From contig JAGUZQ010000060.1 of NCBI GenBank assembly GCA_020060765.1, positions 62,001-126,000 on the forward strand: DNA of 64,000 nt, written 5' to 3'. Positions 1 through 9,420 of the stretch are shown here, piece after piece. The stretch comes from Planctomycetota bacterium. GTDB taxonomy: Bacteria; Planctomycetota; SZUA-567. Numbering within the stretch: position 1 is the stretch's first letter; each line of letters opens with the position of its first letter. The notes under the pieces were generated by a model, which was not told the DNA's origin, made no database searches, and worked only from the letters and a program-made list of their open reading frames with translations. The translations under genes were made by a program, and so were the position numbers.

Positions 1-75
1 CGCCTGTCCCCCGGTTCCGGATTCTTCCCGCGAAGACGCCAGGATGCTGCTACGCGGACATCTGCGCTCACATAA
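1..75 (+). CDS. Possible C-terminal end of an upstream gene (partial)
   Basis: The first reading frame is open from the window edge to a TAA at 73-75. That stop overlaps the AAGGAG ribosome binding site of the next gene, an arrangement typical of adjacent genes in an operon. Only 24 residues are visible and they are rich in Arg, Ser and Thr, so no family can be named. The open frame could be chance. Confidence 0.25.
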   Translation, partial: RLSPGSGFFPRRRQDAATRTSALT

Positions 76-85
76 GGAGAGACTA

Positions 86-823
86 TTGCGCATACCCGAT
101 CTATCGCGGTCATTCTGGCGCAGGCAGGCGGCGTTCACGTTGGTGGAGATGCTGGTCGTGATCGCGATTATCTCGATCTTGGCAAGTCTGCTTCTGCCGA
201 TCCTGGGCAAGGTGCGCGAAACCGCACGCGCCGGAGTCTGCATGTCCAACCAGAAACAGGTGGGAATGATGTTCATGGGCTACATCGACGACAACAACGG
301 CTGGATTTGCAGTCACTATTTCGGCTCTTCCTCTCCCACCACCGACAGAAGATGGCACCAGCGGCTGGAAAACATGAATTACGCCAATTCCCGGGAGACG
401 TTCATGTGTCCTTCCGACCCGAGTGTCACAACCTCCACGACAACAACCACCACGGACTGGCGTTGGTATTGGGGATTCACCTATGGGTTGAGCCTGGGTC
501 TGACCGTGGATTACTGGCACAGTCCTATTGTTTGGAAGGTGCAGAATATTTACCGCCTGCGCAACCACAGCGCGACGATCTTCACCACCGATTCCATCTG
601 CAATAATCCTGCTTATCCCGACATGCGGCAGGCATATGCGGTTTATCCTTCCTATAGTTCCACCGAAGGCATCCCTTTCGGCAGGCATAACGACGGCTGC
701 AACGTGTTATGGATAGACCTGCATGTGACGTCTGTCAAAAATCCTGTCCCCAGCGACCGCAGTGAAATCTACAGCGTTCTTACCACCCGCTGGGATAATC
801 CGAATAACTGGGATCCTTACTGA
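86..823 (+). CDS. Prepilin-like protein (type II pseudopilin N-terminus, DGH-like C-terminus)
   Basis: A secreted or inner-membrane pseudopilin-like protein of 245 residues. After a short basic leader it has the FTLVEMLVVIAI class III signal and hydrophobic helix, including the conserved Glu at +5, and then a soluble domain. Near the C-terminus is the pattern GRHNDGCNVLWIDLH, a variant of the H-x(n)-[FWL]xDGH motif seen in PVC pseudopilins. I chose TTG at 86 because AAGGAG lies six bases upstream (74-79). An ATG at 44 in the same frame has no ribosome site. The residue before the cleavage-site Phe is Ala, not the usual Gly. It is followed at 15 bp by a small exported protein and then a large one, so this probably starts an operon of secreted carbohydrate-active proteins. 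Whether it builds a pseudopilus or acts as an individual anchored subunit cannot be told. Confidence 0.85.
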   Translation: MRIPDLSRSFWRRQAAFTLVEMLVVIAIISILASLLLPILGKVRETARAGVCMSNQKQVGMMFMGYIDDNNGWICSHYFGSSSPTTDRRWHQRLENMNYANSRETFMCPSDPSVTTSTTTTTTDWRWYWGFTYGLSLGLTVDYWHSPIVWKVQNIYRLRNHSATIFTTDSICNNPAYPDMRQAYAVYPSYSSTEGIPFGRHNDGCNVLWIDLHVTSVKNPVPSDRSEIYSVLTTRWDNPNNWDPY

Positions 824-838
824 TCGCGGGAGAGAGAC

Positions 839-1552
839 TTGACTAGAGGCAAGCGGGGAAGCGCTGCGTACTGGTTTTTCGTGTCTATAGGATTTGCCGG
901 TATCCTGCTCTGCGGTTTTATGGCCTGCCAGACGCAGTGCCGACAGATACCCACCGGATCGGCGCCCTTGATCAAGGCGCAGACCGAAGTCGTGACCGCG
1001 GAAAACCTGTTTCCCTATTCTCTCGCTGACCGCGACGGCGACGGCTGGCCGGAGGATTTTCTCTCGCGCCCGGAATGCGCCGGCAAAATCAAAATTTCCG
1101 GCGCTCCGGACGATCCGGAAGCGGAGGTGGAACTCGAACAGACCGGTTGCGGCTATCTCGATTCGAAAAATTTCGCGGTGGAAGAAGGGCGTCGTTATTT
1201 GTTCGCGGTCGATCTGAAAATCGAAAACATGCGTTTCGACCTGTCCGATAACCAGGAAACGCGCGGGATTATCTGCTTTGTCTACTCAGTCTGCGGCAAG
1301 CGCAACATCGGCGGTCGCGTGTTCGCACCCGGCAGCACTGGCGGCTGGGTTACGCTGATGCTGCCGTTCGACACCGCGAGAACCCCGCAACTGGCGAAAC
1401 TCCGGATCATGCTGCGCTGCTATAATCTATCCGGTACGGTGCATTTTAGAAGGCCGACCGTAATTCCCCTGCCCCGGGAAATTCTGATGAAAACCCACTA
1501 TATCGACATGGACGGCAGGATTTACACCGAAAGCGACGCGATGATGCGCTAA
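839..1552 (+). CDS. Exported hypothetical protein, possible carbohydrate-binding fold
   Basis: A 237-residue protein with an N-terminal hydrophobic segment (about residues 11-29) ending in FMAC. This could be a weak lipobox or an ordinary signal peptide. A DRDGDGWPEDF segment near residue 63 resembles a calcium-binding loop. The rest alternates short beta-type stretches and ends in a strand-like region (GTVHFRRPTVIPLP), compatible with a jelly-roll carbohydrate-binding module, but no family is securely recognised. The start is TTG behind GGGAGAGA. It lies 15 bp after the prepilin-like gene and 38 bp before the large exported protein, so the three are likely co-transcribed. Confidence 0.7.
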   Translation: MTRGKRGSAAYWFFVSIGFAGILLCGFMACQTQCRQIPTGSAPLIKAQTEVVTAENLFPYSLADRDGDGWPEDFLSRPECAGKIKISGAPDDPEAEVELEQTGCGYLDSKNFAVEEGRRYLFAVDLKIENMRFDLSDNQETRGIICFVYSVCGKRNIGGRVFAPGSTGGWVTLMLPFDTARTPQLAKLRIMLRCYNLSGTVHFRRPTVIPLPREILMKTHYIDMDGRIYTESDAMMR

Positions 1553-1590
1553 TAAATACGAGACCAGGGACTCTATCACGGGAGAAAAAC

Positions 1591-4425
1591 ATGCGCGGAA
1601 AAATCTTCACCAGAACTTTTTGTGCCTCGATTGCGGGTTTGCTTCTCTGGCAAAGCGCCATTCTTGCAGCCAGTGCCGAGGTTTATCCGGCCGAACGCCG
1701 ACCGGACAATACGGTCTATGCCATAGCCGGGGAAAACAACTACGTGCTGGTTTCCCTTTATGCGGAAAACCAGGGCAAGCACAGTCTGCCGGAAATTTCC
1801 GCCGATACCAAGGATGAGTTTATGCTGACTGTCGAAACTCCCGCCTCGGTCGAATATGTCGGCGTATTCGATTTTCAGGGAAAGAATGCCCCGCGCCAAT
1901 TCGTGGCGGTCGGGGAAAGCGCGGACGTGACCCGCGCTGGCATAGCGTATAAAACCCGCAAGATAAAACTCAACCGCGAGTTGCTCATGGAGCGGATCGT
2001 CAAGGGAAAATATTATTACCGGATTTACGTCTGGTTCAAGCCGCCGCAGGGAGCGGGTGGAACGTTTAACTGGAGCCTCGATTTGGGCGAAACCAATCTC
2101 GCCCAGGCAAGCAACCCCCTGCACGTTTTGCCCCCGATAGACGCGGCCAAAAAACTACCGAAAGATTTCATCGTTTATATGTGGTCTGCGAATTCCAATG
2201 TGCCAGACGAATATGCCACGCATGAAGCCGGATTCTACCGCCGTCTTGGCGTTACACATATTGGCATACAATTCTGGCCTGGCACGACTGATGAAAACTG
2301 GAAAAGCAATTACCGTTCCGTTTGGGCAACAACCATGCGCAAGGCGGGACTTAAAGTCATTGCCGAAAGAGGCGGAAACTACGAAAAAGAAATTCACGGC
2401 ATTCGCCCCGACGGCTACAAAGACATTGGCCTTGCGGCGGGATCGACCCAGGCCTGCGAACAGCTGCAATCGGAACAGAATGCGAAGGAATATGCGGTTG
2501 TCGCGCCCTACGTGGACGGTTTGCTGTGGGATTATGAGCCGCACGGCCCCGGCAAACATCCCGGTTACGACGACGTCAAAACAATCGCCGCTTTCGCCAA
2601 GGACAAAGGCATTGCGGAAGAGCTGACACCGGAAGTCCTTAAAACCAAGTATGAAAAAGAGTATTACGATTATCGCATGAACCTGATGTGCGATCCCATA
2701 CGGGCGTTGGGCAAGATGGTACGCGGAGTCAAATCCGACAGCAAATTTTACGTCTGCCAAGGATCCAGCCTTCCCGTCGGCATTTTGCTTGAATGGAAAA
2801 ATTACGATCAGGATGTCGACCTGCATATGCCGATGCTGTATCCCGCCTATGCGCAAATCTATCATGAGCAAGTTGATGCGGTGGCGGAATATATCGGCTG
2901 CAAAAAACTTCTGCCGATCGGCTCGATCGGCTGGAGGCAGGGCGGAGTGCGACCGCATCCAAACCGGATATTCATGGAATACCTCAGTTCCGCCGTCTGC
3001 GGCACTGTCGGCTACGCCCACTGGCCGGATATTTCGCAAATGGACGGCGCGGTTCTGCACGGCATCTGGCGGGCGGGAACCGTCCTGGCTCCGGTCGAGA
3101 AATTCTTCAGCAACGGTAAGCGCTTCACCCAATTCTCCGCCGTGCCCATCCCTTATGTCGAGCGCACCTTGCAGGTCGGCGCGCGCGCCGTCGATTTGTC
3201 GCAACCGTACTGGAAAGGCTATACCACCGCGCGCGCCTTCGCACTCGGCGGGGAAACCGCCTTCGCCTTGCTCAATTTCCACATGGAGGAAAAAGCATTT
3301 TTCCGCTTCGCAACCGACGCCTTCCCTCAAGGCGGGTATCTCGTAAATCTGGAGAAAGGCGTCTATCTTTCGCGCAACGGCAAGTCTTTCTTCGATGCGG
3401 AGGCACTGAAAGACGTAGTCCTGCCGGTCGGGGCAATGAACGCGGAAATATGGGTGTTCACTGCCGACAAAGATGGAATTGCGGGTCTGCAAACCTTACC
3501 GGAAGAAGAATCGCGCAATGAATTTATCCAACGACAGAAAGATTTTTCAGCCAAGGGCGCGTCTTCCGTCGATCTCGGTAAAAAGGGAGATATCGAAACC
3601 GCCTACGCGCTGGTGCCGTTCAACGACAGCGAGGATGTCTGCCTGAAGGTAGCCACATTATCCCAGGAAGTGTATTTCTCCGAACTCGGCGGCAAGATCT
3701 GGAAATGGACTGTGGGAGAAACCGATCTGGTGGAGCGCGGTTCTCACGCCCAAAGCGGCATCGGTATGGACTTGCTGTGGAGTCCGTCTTCGGCACGCTG
3801 GTGCGGAGACCAGTTGCGTCCGATGCGGCTGGTGAAATGCGTCAACGACGGCAAGCAGGTTGAACTAATCTACGAAGGTGATATGAAAACCGGCGTACCC
3901 GGCCTGACGCTTGAAAAAACTTATCGCATCAGCGCTGAAAAAGCCGCAATCGCAGTCACCCTGAAAATGCGCAATGAAACCCCGCTGCCTCTGACGGTTT
4001 CGTACTGGTGTCATAACACGCTGGCACAGGTTGGCGCAAACCGAGAGTTACTGGTGAAAGACGCCGACGGAAAATGGCAAAGCTACCCTGCGGACAGGGG
4101 TGGCGAGCTGGTTTTCCCGCGGCAGGGATTGCCAGCGGCGCAGGCGGAATTTTTGTTCAAGGCTCATGTTAAAACTCCGGCAGGGGGAACCGTGTTTGGT
4201 GATTATTTCGCCGACGCGAAACTGGGCGTTAAATTATACATGCCGGAAGACTTTCTGCAAATCTACCGCTGGCACAGCAGCAGGCCCGGTGTAGCCAGCG
4301 CCGAATGGATGCAGGAGGCGGTGGAAATCGGAGCAGGTTGCGTCAAGACTATCGACTTTGGCTACCAAGCGGTAGATAAAATCGACCAGGCAGCTTTTAT
4401 TGCCAGCATGGAGTCAAAACAGTAA
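1591..4425 (+). CDS. Large secreted TIM-barrel-like protein, putative glycoside hydrolase
   Basis: A 944-residue protein with a clear signal peptide (basic start, hydrophobic core, cleavage near ASA-E at residue 30). The middle, roughly residues 180-500, looks like a (beta/alpha)8 barrel: strand-like segments such as HIGIQFWPG, GLLWDYEP and DVDLHMPMLYPAYA are separated by helices, with acidic residues at strand ends (WDYEP) that could be catalytic. The C-terminal 400 residues look beta-rich (WKWTVGETDL onward), as in glycosidases with accessory beta domains. I cannot assign a GH family by eye. Its position after a pseudopilin-like gene and an exported protein supports extracellular polysaccharide work. 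The start is ATG with GGGAGA upstream. Confidence 0.75.
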   Translation: MRGKIFTRTFCASIAGLLLWQSAILAASAEVYPAERRPDNTVYAIAGENNYVLVSLYAENQGKHSLPEISADTKDEFMLTVETPASVEYVGVFDFQGKNAPRQFVAVGESADVTRAGIAYKTRKIKLNRELLMERIVKGKYYYRIYVWFKPPQGAGGTFNWSLDLGETNLAQASNPLHVLPPIDAAKKLPKDFIVYMWSANSNVPDEYATHEAGFYRRLGVTHIGIQFWPGTTDENWKSNYRSVWATTMRKAGLKVIAERGGNYEKEIHGIRPDGYKDIGLAAGSTQACEQLQSEQNAKEYAVVAPYVDGLLWDYEPHGPGKHPGYDDVKTIAAFAKDKGIAEELTPEVLKTKYEKEYYDYRMNLMCDPIRALGKMVRGVKSDSKFYVCQGSSLPVGILLEWKNYDQDVDLHMPMLYPAYAQIYHEQVDAVAEYIGCKKLLPIGSIGWRQGGVRPHPNRIFMEYLSSAVCGTVGYAHWPDISQMDGAVLHGIWRAGTVLAPVEKFFSNGKRFTQFSAVPIPYVERTLQVGARAVDLSQPYWKGYTTARAFALGGETAFALLNFHMEEKAFFRFATDAFPQGGYLVNLEKGVYLSRNGKSFFDAEALKDVVLPVGAMNAEIWVFTADKDGIAGLQTLPEEESRNEFIQRQKDFSAKGASSVDLGKKGDIETAYALVPFNDSEDVCLKVATLSQEVYFSELGGKIWKWTVGETDLVERGSHAQSGIGMDLLWSPSSARWCGDQLRPMRLVKCVNDGKQVELIYEGDMKTGVPGLTLEKTYRISAEKAAIAVTLKMRNETPLPLTVSYWCHNTLAQVGANRELLVKDADGKWQSYPADRGGELVFPRQGLPAAQAEFLFKAHVKTPAGGTVFGDYFADAKLGVKLYMPEDFLQIYRWHSSRPGVASAEWMQEAVEIGAGCVKTIDFGYQAVDKIDQAAFIASMESKQ

Positions 4426-4739
4426 CGTCGCACGACGCACGCAGATGATTGTTTGTGTAACCGCCCTGTGAAGCTTTCAATGACCCACAACTCTGCCAAG
4501 CACGAAGCCATGGTGGATGGCCAGTTCCACCCTGGCAGCAGGAACTCTTCCAGAATACGGCGGCAGTAGCCATACGCTTTTGCCCCGTAAGAGACAGTAG
4601 CGCCTGTTTGGTGGTCGGCGAAATGATCCGCCAGTAAATGCTCCTTCCTCGGCGCCACGCGTTCCTTACGCGCTTTGATGGTGCAGGCGAAAACCGGGAA
4701 CTGCCGCGCCACCTCTCCGCAAAGGGAGGAAGCGGTCAG

Positions 4740-5040
4740 AATTTCCAGGGAGACATCGTCGATGTAAAGGGCTTTCTCGGGATCATTGGGTTTATGCAGG
4801 ATGACATTCAGGCCGCGTTCCAGCGTTTTGGCCGCCTCTCCCGAGGATATTTCTTTTCCATTTCAATCGTGCGCGTAACCCCGTGTTTTTCCGTCCTCCT
4901 TCTGATGGCTTCCGGCCAAACGTGCAACTCCGCGTCGGCATGATTTCTCGCAAAAACGAATGCCACCTATTTTCCCGTGACCTCGATCATCTTGATCTGC
5001 CGAACTCCACTGTCGATCTCTTGTATTGCCGTTCATATTT
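4740..5040 (-). pseudogene. Decayed sugar-binding or glycosidase gene fragment
   Basis: The 887 bp between 4426 and 5312 have no intact gene. On the minus strand a coherent protein can be followed only by crossing a TAG at 4967-4969 and a frame change near 4845-4862. One piece reads EIDSGVRQIKMIEVTGK, then after the stop VAFVFARNHADAELHVWPE, then in the other frame KTLERGLNVILHKPNDPEK followed by ALYIDDVSLEI. The last motif is a typical end strand of carbohydrate-binding jelly-roll modules. Downstream the frame stays open to 4362 but the translation no longer looks like a folded protein. The reading is inferential; it would be a broken relative of the exported proteins nearby. Confidence 0.45.
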
Positions 5041-5235
5041 TTCAATAAACATCTTTTCATGCTGAATGCAGGTCAACACACTTGGGAAACTGGTTTTCTT
5101 TGGCTTCCTGCTGCTGATTCTCCCACTTCCGCAGCTGATTTATTCAGTGTAATGGTGGCATTGAGTAAGGCTTCGTTTTGAAAATTATGAACGCTCCTTC
5201 AGTTTTCATCTGCGTTCTTTTTACAGAGATCAGAG

Positions 5236-5268
5236 TTGACAAAGCGCGTTTATTTAGTATAATAAACG
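5236..5268 (+). promoter_or_regulatory. Sigma-70 promoter with overlapping palindromic operator
   Basis: TTGACA (5236-5241) is followed after 16 bp by a perfect TATAAT (5258-5263), 50 bp before the prepilin-like gene at 5313. The -10 lies inside a perfect 8-bp inverted repeat, CGTTTATT (5247-5254) and AATAAACG (5261-5268), separated by 6 bp. A repressor bound there would cover the -10. No regulator gene is adjacent, so the binding protein is unknown. Confidence 0.7.
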
Positions 5269-5312
5269 TTTAAAAGTGCTATCGGAGTTTACTTTTCGAG
5301 GAGTCATAAATA

Positions 5313-6041
5313 ATGACCCTAAATCACCAGAAAAGGTTTACCCTGGTGGAACTGCTGGTGGTGATTACCATTATTACGATTCTCGCGGCTCTTATGCTGC
5401 CAACGCTTGCCCAGGCGCGGCAATATTCCCAGCGTATCGCCTGTATCAGCAATCTCAAGCAGACCGGTCTGGCCAGTTTATCCTACACCGACGAAAAAGG
5501 CGGCTGGCTGCCGCTGTCGCGGATGTCAAATGGATGGCCGATTGGCTGGCGAGTGGAAATCGCCCCCTATCTGGGCATGACCGACATTTCATATTCTTCG
5601 TGCTGGGATGTTAGAATGATGAACGGCGTCTTTCTTTGCCCGTCGTGGGATCACCCTGAGTTCGACCTGTCTTCGCCCAGCGGCGGCGCAATCTACTGCG
5701 GCGGTTATGGCTGGAATAAACTGGCTGGCACCGCCGATTCCTCCGCTGCTCCCTTCAATCGCTGGAAACTCTCTAAAATCACGCACCAGTCTCAGACCAT
5801 CGCCATCGGCGACACCTCGGACGCGAAGCCAGCGTCAACCAGCATGTACGCGCGCCTGTATTATCCCAGTGCCACCTGGACGCTACCCAGCCAGGATCCC
5901 TATATCGGCAACCGCCACCCCGGAGCCGGAGACGGGGGCATTTGCCTGGCCTGGCTGGACGGGCACGCCAGTTGGAAACCACGCGCGGAGCTGATGGCGG
6001 GGCAAAACGGAAACATCAACTGGTTTTATCAGACCCCGTAA
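5313..6041 (+). CDS. Prepilin-like protein
   Basis: A 242-residue pseudopilin-like protein with a very short leader (nine residues), then [19 protein letters not shown] as the class III signal and N-terminal helix. The soluble part ends with GNRHPGAGDGGICLAWLDGH, the conserved RH-x(n)-LDGH signature. The residue at -1 is Arg rather than Gly. The start is ATG behind GAGGAG. It lies 12 bp before the GH20-type gene, which strongly suggests one operon driven by the promoter at 5236. By analogy with its paralogues in this window it probably serves export or surface placement of the adjacent hydrolase, but that is inference. Confidence 0.88.
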   Translation: MTLNHQKRFTLVELLVVITIITILAALMLPTLAQARQYSQRIACISNLKQTGLASLSYTDEKGGWLPLSRMSNGWPIGWRVEIAPYLGMTDISYSSCWDVRMMNGVFLCPSWDHPEFDLSSPSGGAIYCGGYGWNKLAGTADSSAAPFNRWKLSKITHQSQTIAIGDTSDAKPASTSMYARLYYPSATWTLPSQDPYIGNRHPGAGDGGICLAWLDGHASWKPRAELMAGQNGNINWFYQTP

Positions 6042-6053
6042 ATAGGAGAAAGC

Positions 6054-9000
6054 ATGATCGAAGTAAGGAAATCCGTAAAGAAAATGCTGATTGCCGTGGC
6101 GCCGTTCTGCTGCCTCATGCTGGCGACCTGCCAGCAACCAGGCACTATCGATGCTATGAAACCGACGGTGTCACTACAACCTCCGACGCCCCCGTCCGTG
6201 CCTGAACTGCATGTGGACAGCAAAGGCGCGGCGCTGAATGTCTCGTTTGGCGGACGCAATATCCTGATCAACGGGCAGTGCTATTTTTCCAATCCGGACT
6301 GGCAGAATCTGCACAACGTCAATTACGCGCAACTCGCCACGGTGCACAAGGACGGCGTTACCCGCGCCGAACTGAAAAGCCAGGCCAAGACCAAGGAAGG
6401 GCGGGAGATAGGAGACTATACCCTGCGTCTGCAATGGACGGCGACGCGCCTTGAGCTTGAGTTTGAATATGACATCAAGCCGGGTTCGCCGGTCGGATTC
6501 GCCGTCTGCGATCTGTTCCTGAACCGGGAACTGTTTGAACCGATCATGGAAGCAGGCCCGAAGCGGAAAACTACCGGTGAATTCCAGTCACTGGGGCTGG
6601 CGCGCGAATTGACGTTCGACACATTTTTCGGCAAAGTGAAATGGATCTTCAAGGAAGAGCGTTCCGACAGCGGCAAGGTGCAGACGTGGCTGTTCCGGGA
6701 TGTGCGCAACCGGCCGTGGGGCGCGCCTGAATTGCGTTCCTTCAGCTTCCTTAATTCGCTGGAGCGCAAGCCTGAGGAAGCGGTGCGTCAGAAAATTACC
6801 GCCGTGCTGGAAATCGAGCCTTCGCCCCACGCCGCGGCGGCGCTAGAGGCAGACTGCCTGTTACGCGCAATGGGTAAGGTAAAGGAGCGGGAAGCGCGTT
6901 TTATCGTCAAGACGGTTGACGCCGCCGACTTCGCGCAACTACGGGAATCGCTGGAAAAACTGCGGGACGGAAAGCTTTCCCTCCAGGCCGAAATCGATGC
7001 AACGCTGGCTCAGGCGCGGCTCTGCTTGCCGGAATGGATCGACGCGACTTCCGGCGAAGCGGCGCAAAAAGCCAACCCGCCGCTGGTGATTCCGCAGCCT
7101 CGTGAAATCACATATCAACGGGGAAGTTTCGTCGTGGATGGCAACACGGCAATCATCGTGCGTGGCGACGCCGACGCGGTGGCGCTTCGCGGCGCGAGCG
7201 TGTTGCGCGAGGAACTGCGCGACTATTACGGCTTTGAAGCAGGAATTATTTCGAGTGAATCATTGCCTCGGGGCAAGCGACCGATTCTCGTGGGAGTGGC
7301 AGGCAAGAGCAAACTGCTGGACAGTATATGCCATCGGGAGGGAATCGTCGTCACGGCAGAAAATCCCGGCGCGGAAGGCTATGTGCTCAAGGTAACGCCG
7401 CAACGCATCGTCATTGTCGGCAGCGACGAGGCAGGCGCGTTTTACGGGGTGCAGACCCTGCTGCAACTGCTGCGTGTTGACGCCTCCGGCAAAAGTGCGA
7501 GCGCTCCCTGCGTTGCGGTGCGGGATTGGCCGCTGATGAAGGTGCGGGGTTATAATTTCATGCTGTCGGGGTGGGATAAGGCGTTTTTCAAGCGTACCAT
7601 CCGGCGGGTATTGGCGCGGAACAAGTGCAATCAGATCTGGGTGGGCGGCTCACCGGGCGGAGTCCGCTGGACATCGCATCCGGAAGTGGCGCGCAAAAAT
7701 GCCTGGGACAAGGAAGAACTGCGGGAATGCCTGGATTATGCCAGGGAGCATTTCCTGGAAGTAATTCCCCAGGAGCAGAGCATCGGCCACGTTGACGAAA
7801 TTCTGGCGGTGCATCCCGGGCTGGCGGAGCAGAAAGGATATGGCAACACCTTCTGCCTGTCTAATCCCCAAGTGAAGACTTATCTCACCGATATCCTGAC
7901 CGAATGGATTGACCTCTGCCATCCGCGCGCGTTTCACCTTGGCAGCGACGAGGCCTATCCCATCGGCGTGTGCGAGGCCTGCAAAGGGCATTCTCCCGGC
8001 GAACTGGTGGCGCAACACATCACCTTCCTTCACGACTGGCTGGCCAAGCGAGGCATCAAGACCATGATGTGGAGCGACATGCTGCTGGATCGGAAAGCCT
8101 GGCCCGGCGTCAAGGCCAACAGCAATTCCGGAGGCGAGTTCTCCGCCGCGGTGCATCCGGCGCTGGACTTGCTGCCCAAGGACATTATTATCACGTACTG
8201 GGATTACGACGGCGACCAGGTGGAAAAATACGCCGGCGCGATCAGGCATTTTCAGGACAAGGGTTTTCCGGTTGTCGGCTGCCCCTGGTACGATCAGGCA
8301 GGCAATTACGCTTTCGCCCGCGCCCTCCATCAGGAAAAATCCCTGGGCTTTACCGGCACTACTTGGATGTATGCCAGTTGGCATAATCCCAATATGCTGG
8401 CGCTGATCTCCGCCGAATATGCCTGGTCTCCAGACGCGCCCGCGCCGGACAGGTTGCCGTATATTCCTGAACGCGAATTGCAGAAAATGACCCTGCCGCC
8501 TCTGCCATCGCTGACGGCGGTGGAACAGACGCCGGTCGATCTGCGGGAGTGGTGCAACCGCTCTTTGCGGGACGAGGTCGCGGGCGACGGGCGCGGCTGT
8601 TTTGACGAAGGCGCTACTTACGACCTGCGGTTCCTGCGCGAGGGCAGGCGCAAGCTGGAAGGCGTGCTGTTCGAGATTCTCCCTGCTTCCGACAAGCAGG
8701 CTGTGGCGGTGGCGGGCAAGGACATAGCTGCCGCCGGTATGCCAGGCGCCGTTACCGGCATACGAATAAATAGCCCGGCGAGAAGCCTGGTGTTTCTGCA
8801 TGGCTCCACGATTGTGGGAAGATATAGCGACTTCGCGAAATATGTCGTCAACTATGCTGACGGGACGACCGAGATTATTCCGCTACGGGAGACCAGCAAC
8901 ATCATGCCGGTCCGAAAACCCGGCTCCTATAATCCGCCGTTCCTGGGTCCGATGTACAGCGGCTATCTCGAACAGGTGCGGCGGAGTTGGGTGGGCTGCA

Positions 9001-9146
9001 ACCTGGCGGGCGAGGAAATCGACCTGCAAGGATTGGAATGGGTCAATCCCCACCCGGAAAAGGCTATCGCTACCGTGGATCTGAAAGTCACTACCGACAA
9101 CCGCAACGCCGCGGTGATCCTGGTGGCGCTGACTGTAATTCCCTGA
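6054..9146 (+). CDS. GH20-type beta-N-acetylhexosaminidase, lipoprotein
   Basis: A 1030-residue secreted enzyme predicted to release terminal N-acetylhexosamine from glycans. It has a lipoprotein-type signal (hydrophobic core ending LATC near residue 24), an N-terminal beta-rich region to about 340, a GH20 domain 2 (about 342-480: NPPLVIPQPREI, then EGYVLKVTPQRIVIVG and GAFYGVQTLLQLL), and a GH20 catalytic barrel (about 485-760). The family's catalytic Asp-Glu pair is visible as HLGSDEAYPIG, D632-E633. About 270 residues follow the barrel with no recognised domain. Domain order and the DE pair make the family call firm; the exact substrate is unknown. The start is ATG after AGGAGA, 12 bp downstream of the prepilin-like gene. 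Confidence 0.88.
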   Translation: MIEVRKSVKKMLIAVAPFCCLMLATCQQPGTIDAMKPTVSLQPPTPPSVPELHVDSKGAALNVSFGGRNILINGQCYFSNPDWQNLHNVNYAQLATVHKDGVTRAELKSQAKTKEGREIGDYTLRLQWTATRLELEFEYDIKPGSPVGFAVCDLFLNRELFEPIMEAGPKRKTTGEFQSLGLARELTFDTFFGKVKWIFKEERSDSGKVQTWLFRDVRNRPWGAPELRSFSFLNSLERKPEEAVRQKITAVLEIEPSPHAAAALEADCLLRAMGKVKEREARFIVKTVDAADFAQLRESLEKLRDGKLSLQAEIDATLAQARLCLPEWIDATSGEAAQKANPPLVIPQPREITYQRGSFVVDGNTAIIVRGDADAVALRGASVLREELRDYYGFEAGIISSESLPRGKRPILVGVAGKSKLLDSICHREGIVVTAENPGAEGYVLKVTPQRIVIVGSDEAGAFYGVQTLLQLLRVDASGKSASAPCVAVRDWPLMKVRGYNFMLSGWDKAFFKRTIRRVLARNKCNQIWVGGSPGGVRWTSHPEVARKNAWDKEELRECLDYAREHFLEVIPQEQSIGHVDEILAVHPGLAEQKGYGNTFCLSNPQVKTYLTDILTEWIDLCHPRAFHLGSDEAYPIGVCEACKGHSPGELVAQHITFLHDWLAKRGIKTMMWSDMLLDRKAWPGVKANSNSGGEFSAAVHPALDLLPKDIIITYWDYDGDQVEKYAGAIRHFQDKGFPVVGCPWYDQAGNYAFARALHQEKSLGFTGTTWMYASWHNPNMLALISAEYAWSPDAPAPDRLPYIPERELQKMTLPPLPSLTAVEQTPVDLREWCNRSLRDEVAGDGRGCFDEGATYDLRFLREGRRKLEGVLFEILPASDKQAVAVAGKDIAAAGMPGAVTGIRINSPARSLVFLHGSTIVGRYSDFAKYVVNYADGTTEIIPLRETSNIMPVRKPGSYNPPFLGPMYSGYLEQVRRSWVGCNLAGEEIDLQGLEWVNPHPEKAIATVDLKVTTDNRNAAVILVALTVIP

Positions 9147-9353
9147 CACGGAAGACAGGTTGACGTTTTTTCCAATCTGGTGCGTGGCCTTAATTGCGAT
9201 TCAATGCAGGCGTACTGAATTCAAATTTTCTTTCGCTGGGTTCCCGCCCATTCAAAATACCACTGTTTTGTCATTAACCATGCTAATATATTTGGGAGGG
9301 CATCGGCATCAACCTCGCCTTGTTTATGGAAGTTGTCTTGGAAAAGATGGAGT

Positions 9354-9381
9354 TTGACAATCATCTTTTTGAGGGTAGAGT
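9354..9381 (+). promoter_or_regulatory. Possible sigma-70 promoter of the third prepilin-like gene
   Basis: TTGACA (9354-9359), a 16-bp spacer and a weaker TAGAGT (9376-9381). The -35 and spacer length match the promoter at 5236, but the inverted repeat is absent. The 274 bp between 9147 and 9420 otherwise show nothing clear. Confidence 0.4.
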
Positions 9382-9420
9382 TCAGATGAGTGAATTGGTG
9401 AACATGGAGGCGGTAGAGCC

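Noticed and set aside
4362-4712. A 116-codon minus-strand frame considered as a transposase piece
   Set aside because: No transposase motif, no inverted ends or target duplication; only its upstream portion resembles a protein, and that is a sugar-binding module.
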